Assembly: GCA_031278755.1 (NCBI GenBank)
Contig: JAITJV010000026.1
Coordinates: 1 to 6,566 of the forward strand
Reading direction: 5' to 3'
Length of the DNA: 6,566 nucleotides
DNA from: Treponema sp.
GTDB taxonomy: Bacteria; Spirochaetota; Spirochaetia; Treponematales; Breznakiellaceae
Shown here one piece after another: positions 1 through 6,474 of the stretch. The notes under the pieces were generated by a model. The model was not told the origin of the DNA. It was given only the letters and a program-made list of their open reading frames with translations, and made no database searches. Within the stretch, counting starts at the first letter, position 1. Each line of letters starts with the position of its first letter. Made by a program: the position numbers and the translations under genes.

Positions 1-6
1 ACTCCT
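1..6 (-). promoter_or_regulatory. Probable ribosome binding site of the next S10-operon gene (window edge)
   Basis: On the minus strand the rpsJ stop codon TAG runs straight into GAGT, giving AGGAGT at the window edge. This is a plausible Shine-Dalgarno sequence for a gene just outside the window. In the usual bacterial S10 operon the gene after rpsJ is rplC, but that gene is not visible here. Confidence 0.4.
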
Positions 7-316
7 ACTGCTTTATCTCTACATCAACCCCCGCCGGCAGTTCCAGTTTCATCAAAGAATCCATCACTTCCGGAGAAGGGTCAATAATATCGATCAGCCG
101 TTTATGGGTCCGCATCTCAAATTGTTCACGTGATTTTTTATTCACATGAGGCGAACGGAGCACCGTTACCTTATTGATGCGGGTAGGCAGGGGAATAGGT
201 CCTGTAACCTTGGCCCCCGCCTTCTGAACCGTTTGAACGATAGATTTCGCACTCTGATCGATCAACTCAACATCGAAACCGCGCAGCCTTACGCGAATTC
301 GTTCCTTAGCAGCCAT
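5..316 (-). CDS. rpsJ: 30S ribosomal protein S10 (NusE)
   Basis: Ribosomal protein S10, a component of the 30S head that in bacteria also acts as NusE in transcription antitermination. The 103-residue product has normal family length. It contains the conserved GPIPLPTR segment (residues 39-46) and the long loop [19 protein letters not shown] (55-73). Two ATG codons lie side by side at 319 and 316. The SD GGAGG (321-325) is only 1 nt from the first and 4 nt from the second. The second also gives the family-typical start MAAKERIRV, so it is preferred, although 319 (104 residues) cannot be excluded. The gene starts about 21 nt after the tuf stop, so the two are very probably cotranscribed. tuf-rpsJ adjacency is the classical junction of the str and S10 operons. 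Confidence 0.97.
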   Translation of the reverse strand: MAAKERIRVRLRGFDVELIDQSAKSIVQTVQKAGAKVTGPIPLPTRINKVTVLRSPHVNKKSREQFEMRTHKRLIDIIDPSPEVMDSLMKLELPAGVDVEIKQ

Positions 317-337
317 CATTCCTCCACAGAAGGGAAG

Positions 338-1528
<1,191 letters not shown>

Positions 1529-1581
1529 TCCGTGTCCTCCTTAAATGGGCACCATTAAAATTACATTTCAAAACAACTAAA

Positions 1582-1604
1582 TCGCGGAAATAACATTCCC
1601 GCGA
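1582..1604 (-). repeat. Hairpin 54 nt upstream of the tuf start
   Basis: On the minus strand TCGCGGGAA and TTTCCGCGA form a 9-bp stem with a 5-nt loop (TGTTA). The one non-Watson-Crick position is a G-U wobble in minus-strand RNA but would be an A-C mismatch in plus-strand RNA, which fits a structure formed in the tuf leader. It has no U-run, so it is not an intrinsic terminator. Confidence 0.5.
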
Positions 1605-1709
1605 AACACCAGCGTTAATTGATTTAAGAAAGAAACGATTAACAGACGAGATGAAGAATTGCCCTATGCCAACTCTAAAACCCCTGAAGTTTCCGAAAAA
1701 ACCTCGAAA

Positions 1710-1730
1710 GTAAAAACCCGCGGTTTTTAC
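1710..1730. repeat. Perfect inverted repeat with A/T-tract arms
   Basis: GTAAAAACC and GGTTTTTAC are perfect 9-bp arms around a 3-nt centre (CGC on the plus strand). The arms end in A and T tracts, so the element looks somewhat terminator-like in both directions, but the GC core is very small. A related sequence with the same CGCGGTTTT core occurs at 2087-2095. Confidence 0.5.
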
Positions 1731-1891
1731 CCCTGTCCCGTTCCACCTATCTCACCAAACGCACAGCAGCTTTTTAAGCTCTTCCCGATGATCGGTTTGG
1801 AAACAGAAAACCCGGAACCGGCTTTAGCCAATTCCCCGGCTTTCCTATCGCCCCGGCATACGCCTGAAGCAACCAAGACCCGCACCCGGAT

Positions 1892-1911
1892 GCCGGAATT
1901 TGTTTTCCGGC
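1892..1911. repeat. Inverted repeat, 7-bp stem
   Basis: GCCGGAA and TTCCGGC are perfect arms around a 6-nt loop. This is one of a series of hairpins in the rpsG-tuf gap. There is no U-run on either side, so it is not a terminator. Confidence 0.5.
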
Positions 1912-1950
1912 GCAATACCGATGATCTGACCCGCTCAACCTCCCGATATT

Positions 1951-2012
1951 CCGCAGTGCGGCTATTACCCTTTCGGGTATTTTTCAAAGACCCGGACGTT
2001 TCCTTCGGAAAC
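1951..2012 (-). repeat. Three consecutive small hairpins with tight loops
   Basis: Within 62 nt there are three inverted repeats. The first is CCGCA/TGCGG (1951-1961). The second, at 1966-1979, is a 5-bp stem with a GAAA loop on the minus strand, a GNRA-type tetraloop closed by C-G. The third, at 1998-2012, is a 6-bp stem GTTTCC/GGAAAC with a GAA triloop on the minus strand. A GGGT just upstream on the minus strand could compete for the ACCC arm of the second hairpin, so alternative folds are possible. Confidence 0.5.
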
Positions 2013-2077
2013 TCCACCGGACTTGTTCGATGATCCGGCTGGTTGTCTCACAAATCTTGCGATCTCCCGCCCAAAGG

Positions 2078-2120
2078 CCGCGAAATCGCGGTTTTATCCC
2101 TTCAGCCTTTTAAAAAAGGC
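2078..2120. repeat. Two inverted repeats just downstream of rpsG
   Basis: CCGCG/CGCGG (2078-2091, loop AAAT on the plus strand) and GCCTTT/AAAGGC (2105-2120) lie directly after the rpsG stop codon. On the minus strand neither is followed by a U-run, so they are not convincing rpsG terminators. Read on the plus strand, the first is followed by TTTT and looks weakly terminator-like. Confidence 0.45.
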
Positions 2121-2125
2121 TTGTC

Positions 2126-2596
2126 CTACCACCTGTAATGGGCAAAGGCTTTATTGGCCTCGGCCATTTTATGGGTATCTTCCTTCTTTTTGAAGGCAGT
2201 ACCGGTATTATTATACGCATCCAGCAGTTCCGCGGCAAGCCGTTCTTCCATGCCGTGGCCGGAACGGGCCCGCGCCGCGGTGATAATCCACCTCATTCCC
2301 AAAGATTCCCGCCGGAATTCCCGAATTTCAACAGGAACCTGATAAGTAGCGCCTCCGACGCGCCGGGATTTTACTTCTATAACCGGCTTTACATTGTCAA
2401 TGGCCTTGAGAAACACTTCCAAAGGCTCTTTTTCGGCCTTTTCCTGAAGTATGCCCAACGCCTTATGCACTATACGCAAGCCTGTGGAGCGCTTGCCGTT
2501 CCACATCATACGGTTTACAAATTTGGAAACCACCACGCTGTTATACATGGGGTCCGGGGCTATACCCCTGTCTACGCTCTTCTTTTTTCTTCCCAT
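2126..2596 (-). CDS. rpsG: 30S ribosomal protein S7
   Basis: S7 is a primary 16S rRNA-binding protein that nucleates assembly of the 30S head. The product has 156 residues, the standard length of bacterial S7. It begins [11 protein letters not shown], carries the conserved [15 protein letters not shown] block (78-92), and ends with the typical [21 protein letters not shown] tail. It starts 19 nt after the rpsL stop, so the two are almost certainly cotranscribed. The 19-nt gap contains no good Shine-Dalgarno sequence: the nearest candidate is the AAGG overlapping the rpsL stop, about 17 nt from the ATG. Initiation therefore probably depends on coupling to rpsL translation. S7 is the known autogenous repressor of the str operon in E. 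coli, but the long rpsL-rpsG spacer that it binds there is absent here. Confidence 0.98.
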   Translation of the reverse strand: MGRKKKSVDRGIAPDPMYNSVVVSKFVNRMMWNGKRSTGLRIVHKALGILQEKAEKEPLEVFLKAIDNVKPVIEVKSRRVGGATYQVPVEIREFRRESLGMRWIITAARARSGHGMEERLAAELLDAYNNTGTAFKKKEDTHKMAEANKAFAHYRW

Positions 2597-2615
2597 AATG
2601 GTAACCCGAATGACC

Positions 2616-2990
2616 TTATGCCTTTGGCCGCTTGGCGCCGTATTTGGAACGGCTCCTTTTGCGGTCTTCTACACCCAGGGTATCCTTGGCGCCCCGGATA
2701 ATATGATAACGAACCCCGGGAAGATCCTTAACACGCCCTCCCCGGACCAGCACCACCGAATGTTCCTGGAGGTTGTGGCCTATACCGGGAATATAAGCGG
2801 TTACTTCGGTACCGTGGGAAAGCCGGACACGGGCCACCTTACGCAGGGCCGAATTGGGTTTTTTGGGGGTTACCGTCATAACCCGCGTACAAACCCCCCG
2901 CTTCTGCGGGCAGGATTGAAGGGCCGGGGACTTCGTCTTGGAACCGGCCTGATGCCTTCCAAAACGAACCAGTTGATTAATTGTCGGCAT
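2616..2990 (-). CDS. rpsL: 30S ribosomal protein S12
   Basis: S12 sits at the decoding centre of the 30S subunit and affects translational fidelity. The product has 124 residues, the same as E. coli S12, starting [12 protein letters not shown]. The frame stays open 19 codons further upstream, but that extension is unlike the family. The ATG at 2990 has AGGAG at 3001-3005, with a somewhat long 10-nt spacing. Key segments are [10 protein letters not shown] (28-37), [11 protein letters not shown] (41-51) with Lys43, and the [14 protein letters not shown] loop with Lys88 and Asp89. Lys43 and Lys88 are the residues altered in classical streptomycin resistance, so this allele looks wild type. It is the first gene after a promoter at 3078-3106 and a leader with a terminator-like hairpin. 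In T. pallidum, from memory, rpsL follows rpoBC; here it does not. Confidence 0.98.
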   Translation of the reverse strand: MPTINQLVRFGRHQAGSKTKSPALQSCPQKRGVCTRVMTVTPKKPNSALRKVARVRLSHGTEVTAYIPGIGHNLQEHSVVLVRGGRVKDLPGVRYHIIRGAKDTLGVEDRKRSRSKYGAKRPKA

Positions 2991-3000
2991 GCGTAAAAAA

Positions 3001-3005
3001 CTCCT
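3001..3005 (-). promoter_or_regulatory. rpsL ribosome binding site deciding the start
   Basis: AGGAG on the minus strand lies 10 nt upstream of the ATG at 2990. It selects the family-typical 124-residue S12 over the 143-residue open frame beginning at 3047. Confidence 0.75.
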
Positions 3006-3023
3006 GATTTCGCTGTTTTGCCC

Positions 3024-3048
3024 AAAAACGCGTCCCGCACAGGACACG
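3024..3048 (-). terminator. Terminator-like hairpin in the rpsL leader (candidate attenuator)
   Basis: On the minus strand CGTGTCC and GGACGCG form a 7-bp stem with one G-U pair and a 6-nt loop, followed at once by TTTTT. It lies between the predicted start of transcription (about 3071) and the rpsL ribosome binding site, so full termination here would silence the operon. A partial or conditional terminator (attenuator) fits better. A second small hairpin (3055-3068, CGCTT/AAGCG) precedes it in the leader. Confidence 0.5.
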
Positions 3049-3077
3049 GAGCACCGCTTAAAAAAGCGTGGATTTTA

Positions 3078-3106
3078 AGACTATCAAAAAGAAAAAAAAA
3101 GGTCAA
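3078..3106 (-). promoter_or_regulatory. Predicted sigma70-type promoter of rpsL-rpsG
   Basis: On the minus strand, -35 TTGACC (3101-3106) is followed by a 17-nt spacer and -10 TAGTCT (3078-3083). The -10 is preceded by TG plus one base, the extended -10 arrangement. The spacer is almost pure T on this strand. The predicted start of transcription near 3071 gives a leader of about 80 nt before rpsL. Confidence 0.6.
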
Positions 3107-3315
3107 GTGGTTTTATCCGAATTCGTGAAGAAATTTTTATCACAGGCCCGCCCTAAAAGGGGCGAAATATCTTGTTCCCGTAAGGTATTTATAGCCGGGG
3201 GTTAATACCTTTTTTAAGCATGCCGGTTCGCGGGGGCCTGGGGGCGGGTTCCTGGCAAGTCCCTCAATTCGTCTGGTTTGCGGCATTAGATATGCGCCGG
3301 CCCAAGTCAAGGGCG
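3107..3315. other. Spacer between the deoR-type terminator and the rpsL promoter
   Basis: I see no gene here; the open frame across part of it (3140-3421, minus) runs into the regulator gene in another frame and has no recognisable content. It contains an inverted repeat, AAGGTATT (3182-3189) and AATACCTT (3204-3211), with a T-run to 3215 on the plus strand. A CGCCC/GGGCG-type hairpin lies near 3150-3165. No tRNA fold was found. Confidence 0.55.
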
Positions 3316-3317
3316 AT

Positions 3318-3341
3318 AAAAAACAGCCCCTGCCGGGGCTG
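3318..3341 (-). terminator. Intrinsic terminator of the DeoR-family gene
   Basis: On the minus strand CAGCCCC and GGGGCTG form a perfect 7-bp GC-rich stem around a 4-nt loop (GGCA), followed by six T residues (3323-3318). It lies about 28 nt after the regulator's stop codon, which separates that gene from the rpsL operon. Confidence 0.9.
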
Positions 3342-3369
3342 CTGTTGTTGGGCTTCCCGCTGAATTCCG

Positions 3370-4179
3370 CTAATTTGTATAGCTTGTCTCTTTTTCTCTG
3401 CAGGAAGCCTTCATTTCCCATTCGCTGAATTCCGCCACTTTGTGTACCGCGACATTTTTTTCCCTGAGGAAGTTTTCGGTTTCCCGGGGGATGCCTTCAT
3501 CGGTATAAACGGCGTCGACATCTTCCGCCCGTACCAGTCCGATGACTCCCTGATGGAAGAATTTTTTCGATTCGGTTAATACGACGATCTGGTGGGCCTG
3601 TTCGGCGAGATCCTGAATGGTCTGGGTGCGCTGGTGGTTATTGCCGGTAAAACCGAAGTTGTTCGCAAAACCGTCCGTACCTATGAAAAACTTGTCCGAA
3701 AAGAAGACTTCGGCGGATTTTCGGGTCATAGGGCCGACGAGCACCTGGGATTCTCCCTGGTAATAACCTCCCAGGAGAATTATTTTTACATTTGATGCAA
3801 AGCGGACATGATTGGCAATGAAAACCGAGTTGGTTACTATGGTAACTTCCCTCTTTTTGTTTGCCAGTTCTTCCGCCAGAAGCGCACAACATGAACCGGA
3901 TTCGATCATCACGGTTTCGCCGTCTTCAATGGTTTCCGCTGCTGCGTGGGCTATACGCTTCTTTATATCGTAATGAAAGGCCATTCGTTTTCCGATGTCG
4001 TCGGAGCCATTGAGACAAGCGTATCCGTGTTCTCTGCATATCAATCCCCGCCCCTCGAGATGATCCAAATCTTTTCGTACTGTTACCTGGGAGACTTCCA
4101 GCATTTCAGCCAGGGTGGTTACTTCCATCTTCTGGCTCCGGGTCAACGCTTCCAATATGCGCGTGTGTCTAATAGTCAT
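3370..4179 (-). CDS. DeoR-family transcriptional regulator
   Basis: A DNA-binding repressor of the DeoR/GlpR type, a family that typically controls sugar or nucleoside metabolism in response to a phosphorylated sugar. The 269-residue product has normal length. The N-terminal helix-turn-helix spans about residues 5-56 (RILEAL..., then LAEMLEVSQVTVRKDLDHLE, then HGYA where many members have HGGA). The C-terminal effector domain shows IESGSC (92-97), VTNS (115-118), LLGG (135-138), FIGTDGF (165-171) and VVLTESKKF (199-207). The ATG at 4179 is preferred because AGAGGA (4186-4191) sits 6 nt away; the ATG at 4185 abuts the SD. The gene has its own candidate promoter and a clear terminator, with no metabolic gene beside it, so its regulon and inducer cannot be read from context. 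Confidence 0.92.
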   Translation of the reverse strand: MTIRHTRILEALTRSQKMEVTTLAEMLEVSQVTVRKDLDHLEGRGLICREHGYACLNGSDDIGKRMAFHYDIKKRIAHAAAETIEDGETVMIESGSCCALLAEELANKKREVTIVTNSVFIANHVRFASNVKIILLGGYYQGESQVLVGPMTRKSAEVFFSDKFFIGTDGFANNFGFTGNNHQRTQTIQDLAEQAHQIVVLTESKKFFHQGVIGLVRAEDVDAVYTDEGIPRETENFLREKNVAVHKVAEFSEWEMKASCREKETSYTN

Positions 4180-4185
4180 GGGCAT

Positions 4186-4191
4186 TCCTCT
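4186..4191 (-). promoter_or_regulatory. Ribosome binding site deciding the DeoR-family start
   Basis: AGAGGA on the minus strand is directly adjacent to the ATG at 4185 but 6 nt from the in-frame ATG at 4179. The second ATG therefore has normal spacing, which shortens the protein by two residues to MTIRHTRILEAL. Confidence 0.7.
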
Positions 4192-4240
4192 CTTTTCGTT
4201 GTTTTGTTTGGTCGATTGGCAGCTACCGGTTTGGAAGGGC

Positions 4241-4252
4241 TTTTTTATCGCC
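4241..4252 (-). repeat. Inverted copy of GGCGATAAAAAA in the regulator leader
   Basis: The minus strand reads GGCGATAAAAAA followed by GCCC. The same 12 bases occur on the plus strand at 3312-3323, followed by CAGCCC, inside and beside the terminator of the same gene. The two copies form an inverted pair bracketing the DeoR-family gene. Confidence 0.6.
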
Positions 4253-4263
4253 GTCCCTTATAT

Positions 4264-4281
4264 GTAAGATACAAATTTTAC
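4264..4281. promoter_or_regulatory. Possible operator over the DeoR-family promoter
   Basis: GTAAGAT and ATTTTAC are 7-bp arms with one mismatch around a 4-bp centre. The site covers the predicted -10 and part of the spacer, a position suited to autorepression. AT-rich sequence makes chance palindromes likely. Confidence 0.3.
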
Positions 4282-4293
4282 TGAAATAGTCAA
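4266..4293 (-). promoter_or_regulatory. Candidate promoter of the DeoR-family gene
   Basis: On the minus strand -35 TTGACT (4288-4293), a 16-nt spacer and -10 TATCTT (4266-4271) make a plausible sigma70-type promoter. The predicted start near 4259 gives a leader of about 80 nt. An imperfect palindrome (4264-4281) overlaps the -10. Confidence 0.5.
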
Positions 4294-4503
4294 GAAAAAT
4301 CGCTTCATTTGAAAACATTTTTTCTCGTTGAATTTACGTTCGACAGCTATTTTCTTGCAAAACCTTCATTTAATTTGGCTGAGGGTTATCTTCTTTACAG
4401 AGAAAAACCAGGGTTTTTGAGGTTTTCTGAAAAAATATCCGGTATTTCAAACATAGATCATCGAAAAAGTTCAATTTTTAGGATGATTTTTGATTAAGGA
4501 GTG
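4294..4503. other. AT-rich spacer between thrS and the DeoR-family gene
   Basis: This stretch is clearly more AT-rich than its surroundings and has no credible gene; a TTG-initiated 62-codon frame (4309-4497, plus) lacks a ribosome binding site and a recognisable product. It contains the inverted repeat AAAAACC/GGTTTTT (4403-4418), and a second GGTTTT nearby could compete for the same arm. The AT content may serve as upstream promoter DNA for the regulator gene. Confidence 0.5.
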
Positions 4504-4532
4504 AAAAATCAGGGGCTTTTTACACCCCTGAT
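4504..4532 (-). terminator. Intrinsic terminator of thrS
   Basis: On the minus strand ATCAGGGG and CCCCTGAT form a perfect 8-bp stem (4525-4532 with 4508-4515) around a 9-nt loop. It is followed by a short T-run. It lies 48 nt downstream of the thrS stop codon, with no gene between. Confidence 0.85.
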
Positions 4533-4580
4533 CGGCAAAATAGCGTAAACCGGAATGCGGACCGCCGTTGCGGGGCGTGC

Positions 4581-6440
4581 TTATAGTTCCAGATCCTTTG
4601 TTTTCGCCTTATTTACCGCATAGTCGGCGAATTCGGAAGGGCGCATGGCGGGCAATTGCCTGCCGTCCCGAAGACGCACCGAAACAGTTCCTTCATCGGC
4701 TTCCCGCCGGCCCGCGACAAGCATGTAGGGTATCTTCCTGTTCTGGCAGCTACGGATTTTTGCGTTGAGCCTGTCGCCGTCCAGTTCCAGGCCGACCCTG
4801 AGATCGTATCCGCTTTCGCGGGATCTGGCCCTGAGTTCGGCGGCAACTTCTTGGGCATATTCGTTGAAATTTTCCGCTATGGGAATCACGGCGATCTGCT
4901 CCGGGGCTATCCATACGGGAAAGGCGCCGCCGAAATGTTCAATAAGAACGCCGAAGAACCGTTCCAGGCTGCCCAGCAGCGCCCGGTGAACCATGTAGGG
5001 CCGCTTGTGCCGGCCATCCGCATCGACAAAGGTCATGTCAAACCGCTCCGGTTCGTTAAAGTCGAACTGAATGGTGGTCATCTGCCATTCACGGCCCAGG
5101 GCGTCCTTGATCTTGAGGTCTATCTTGGGGCCGTAGAAGGCCCCGCCGCCTTCGTCCATTTCGTAAGGAAGGCCTTCCGCGGCAACCGCCCTGCGGAGGC
5201 TTTCCAGGGCCTGATCCCAGCGGGACTGTTCACCAACGGATTCCGCGGGCTTGGTGGCAAGGTAGGCCCTGATATCCTTAAAACCGAATACCTTCCATAT
5301 CCACAGGCTGAAACGGAGCACCTCCGCTATTTCACCTTCGATTTGTTCGGGCGTACAGAAGATGTGGGCGTCGTCCTGGGTAAAACCCCGGACGCGGAGC
5401 AGTCCGTGAAGCACCCCGGAGCGTTCGTAACGGTACACGGTCCCCAGTTCCGCCCAGCGGAGGGGAAGATCGCGGTAACTCCGGCCCCTGTTCTTGTAGA
5501 TCATGATGTGAAAGGGACAGTTCATTGGTTTGATGATGTAATCCTGGTTGTCGATTTCCATGGGCGAATACATATTGCCTTTATAAAAACCGAGGTGCCC
5601 CGATGTTTCCCAGAGCCACGATTTGCCTATGTGGGGGGTATAGAGGATCTCGTAGCCGTTCCGGTAATGCTCCTGCCGCCAAAAATCTTCGACGGCGACC
5701 CGTATGCGGCCTCCGTTGGGATGCCAGTAAATAAGGCCCGCTCCGGCTTCCTCGTGAATAGAGTAGAGGTCCAGTTCTTTGCCCACACGGCGGTGATACC
5801 GTTTTTCAACTTCGTCAAGAAAGGCCAGGTACGCTTTAAGGTCTTTGGGATTTTCCCAGGCGGTGCCGTAAATACGGGTGAGCATGGGCCGTTTTTCGTC
5901 GCCGCGCCAGTAGGCTCCCGCTATGTTCTGCAGTTTGAACGCGGCGGAATTTATTTCCCTGGTGTTCTGTACGTGGGGGCCGCGGCAGAGGTCCGCCCAG
6001 ACGCATCTGCCCGAGCCGGGTTCTCCGCCCTGCCCCGCGGCCTCCCGGTTTTCGTATACGGTGATTTTTTCGTCCGCCGGAAGATCGTTGATAAGTTCGG
6101 TCTTGAAAGGTTCGCCTTCGAAATGTTTCAGGGCTTCTTCGCGGCCCAATTCGATACGCACAAAGTCCTGGCGGCTGTCGATGATCTTCTTCATTTCAGC
6201 TTCAATGGCGGGAAGATCGCCGGCGGTAATGGGGGCCCCGCCCTCCGGCGAAGGCGGGAACTGGAAATCGTAGTAGAAGCCGTTTTCTATGGACGGGCCT
6301 ATGGCGGCTTTGGTTCCCGGGAAAAGGGTTGTTACCGCCTGGGCCATGATGTGGCTTACCGAGTGGCGGATTAACGCGAGACGCGGGCTTGCTTCACGCT
6401 TTGCGTTTGCGTCTGGTTTTTCGGATTTATTTTCGGGCAT
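4581..6440 (-). CDS. thrS: Threonyl-tRNA synthetase, TGS-less form
   Basis: Class II aminoacyl-tRNA synthetase that charges tRNA-Thr and edits mischarged Ser-tRNA-Thr in the cytoplasm. The product has 619 residues. The N-terminal TGS domain of the E. coli enzyme (642 residues) is absent: the protein enters the editing domain at once, with HSVSH (His26, His30) and CRGPH (Cys152, His156), so editing looks intact. Zinc ligands Cys308 (MNCPFH), His359 (DDAH) and His485 (HRALLGS) keep exactly the spacing of E. coli C334/H385/H511. Class II motif 2 lies at about 331-357 and motif 3 ends in LLGSLER (Arg494); an anticodon-binding domain fills about 510-612. The editing domain carries extra Gly/Pro-rich residues near 62-75 and 134-145. 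The start at 6440 is fixed by GGAGGT (6446-6451). The frame stays open upstream only to a stop at 6537-6539, without TGS-like sequence. Confidence 0.98.
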   Translation of the reverse strand: MPENKSEKPDANAKREASPRLALIRHSVSHIMAQAVTTLFPGTKAAIGPSIENGFYYDFQFPPSPEGGAPITAGDLPAIEAEMKKIIDSRQDFVRIELGREEALKHFEGEPFKTELINDLPADEKITVYENREAAGQGGEPGSGRCVWADLCRGPHVQNTREINSAAFKLQNIAGAYWRGDEKRPMLTRIYGTAWENPKDLKAYLAFLDEVEKRYHRRVGKELDLYSIHEEAGAGLIYWHPNGGRIRVAVEDFWRQEHYRNGYEILYTPHIGKSWLWETSGHLGFYKGNMYSPMEIDNQDYIIKPMNCPFHIMIYKNRGRSYRDLPLRWAELGTVYRYERSGVLHGLLRVRGFTQDDAHIFCTPEQIEGEIAEVLRFSLWIWKVFGFKDIRAYLATKPAESVGEQSRWDQALESLRRAVAAEGLPYEMDEGGGAFYGPKIDLKIKDALGREWQMTTIQFDFNEPERFDMTFVDADGRHKRPYMVHRALLGSLERFFGVLIEHFGGAFPVWIAPEQIAVIPIAENFNEYAQEVAAELRARSRESGYDLRVGLELDGDRLNAKIRSCQNRKIPYMLVAGRREADEGTVSVRLRDGRQLPAMRPSEFADYAVNKAKTKDLEL

Positions 6441-6445
6441 TTCGT

Positions 6446-6451
6446 ACCTCC
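6446..6451 (-). promoter_or_regulatory. thrS ribosome binding site deciding the start
   Basis: GGAGGT on the minus strand lies 5 nt upstream of the ATG at 6440. It favours this start over the in-frame ATGs at 6458 and 6497, which would add unrelated residues. Confidence 0.85.
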
Positions 6452-6456
6452 GCAGC

Positions 6457-6474
6457 ATTTTGCTTCGGCAAAAT
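6457..6474. repeat. Perfect 7-bp inverted repeat before thrS
   Basis: ATTTTGC and GCAAAAT flank a 4-nt loop (CGAA on the minus strand, TTCG on the plus strand). It lies just upstream of the thrS ribosome binding site and overlaps the predicted -10. It could be an operator at the DNA level or, if transcription starts further upstream, a leader hairpin. Confidence 0.55.

Larger units (their letters stand above)
1529..2125 (-). other. 597-nt intergenic region between rpsG and tuf, rich in small inverted repeats
   Basis: No credible gene is present. Open frames exist on both strands (1659-2033 plus, 1727-2017 minus), but neither has a good ribosome binding site or a recognisable protein, and they overlap each other. 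The region contains at least seven short perfect or near-perfect hairpins, several with GAA or GAAA loops when read on the minus strand. I found no tRNA, tmRNA, RNase P or SRP RNA signature. No confident -35/-10 pair was found upstream of tuf. The stretch could therefore be a long transcribed spacer or leader of tuf-rpsJ, a cluster of dispersed intergenic repeats, or an unrecognised structured RNA. In many bacteria fusA occupies this position. Confidence 0.7.

Noticed and set aside
1541..1555. Tiny minus-strand leader ORF (Met-Val-Pro-Ile-stop) overlapping the tuf SD
   Set aside because: Only four codons with no SD of its own; a chance ATG and stop are sufficient explanation.
1659..2033. 124-codon plus-strand and 96-codon minus-strand (1727-2017) open frames in the rpsG-tuf gap
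   Set aside because: They overlap each other, lack convincing ribosome binding sites and contain no familiar motif; the sequence is dominated by inverted repeats.
1529..2125. Possible RNase P, SRP or tmRNA gene, suggested by GGAAACGTCCGGG-like sequence
   Set aside because: The other conserved blocks of these RNAs were not found on either strand, and no tRNA-like end is present.
3140..3421. 93-codon minus-strand frame across the DeoR-family terminator
   Set aside because: It overlaps the 3' end of the regulator in another frame and reads through a strong terminator hairpin; no recognisable content.
3312..4252. Insertion sequence with the GGCGATAAAAAA repeats as termini
   Set aside because: The enclosed gene is a DeoR-type regulator, not a transposase, and no target-site duplication is visible; kept only as a finding about repeats.
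4309..4497. 62-codon plus-strand frame in the AT-rich spacer
   Set aside because: TTG start, no ribosome binding site, no recognisable product; AAGGAG near 4497 is not followed by a start codon and gene.
4656..6374. A 572-codon open frame antisense to thrS
   Set aside because: Same reasoning: it mirrors the conserved thrS coding sequence, with no ribosome binding site or family resemblance.
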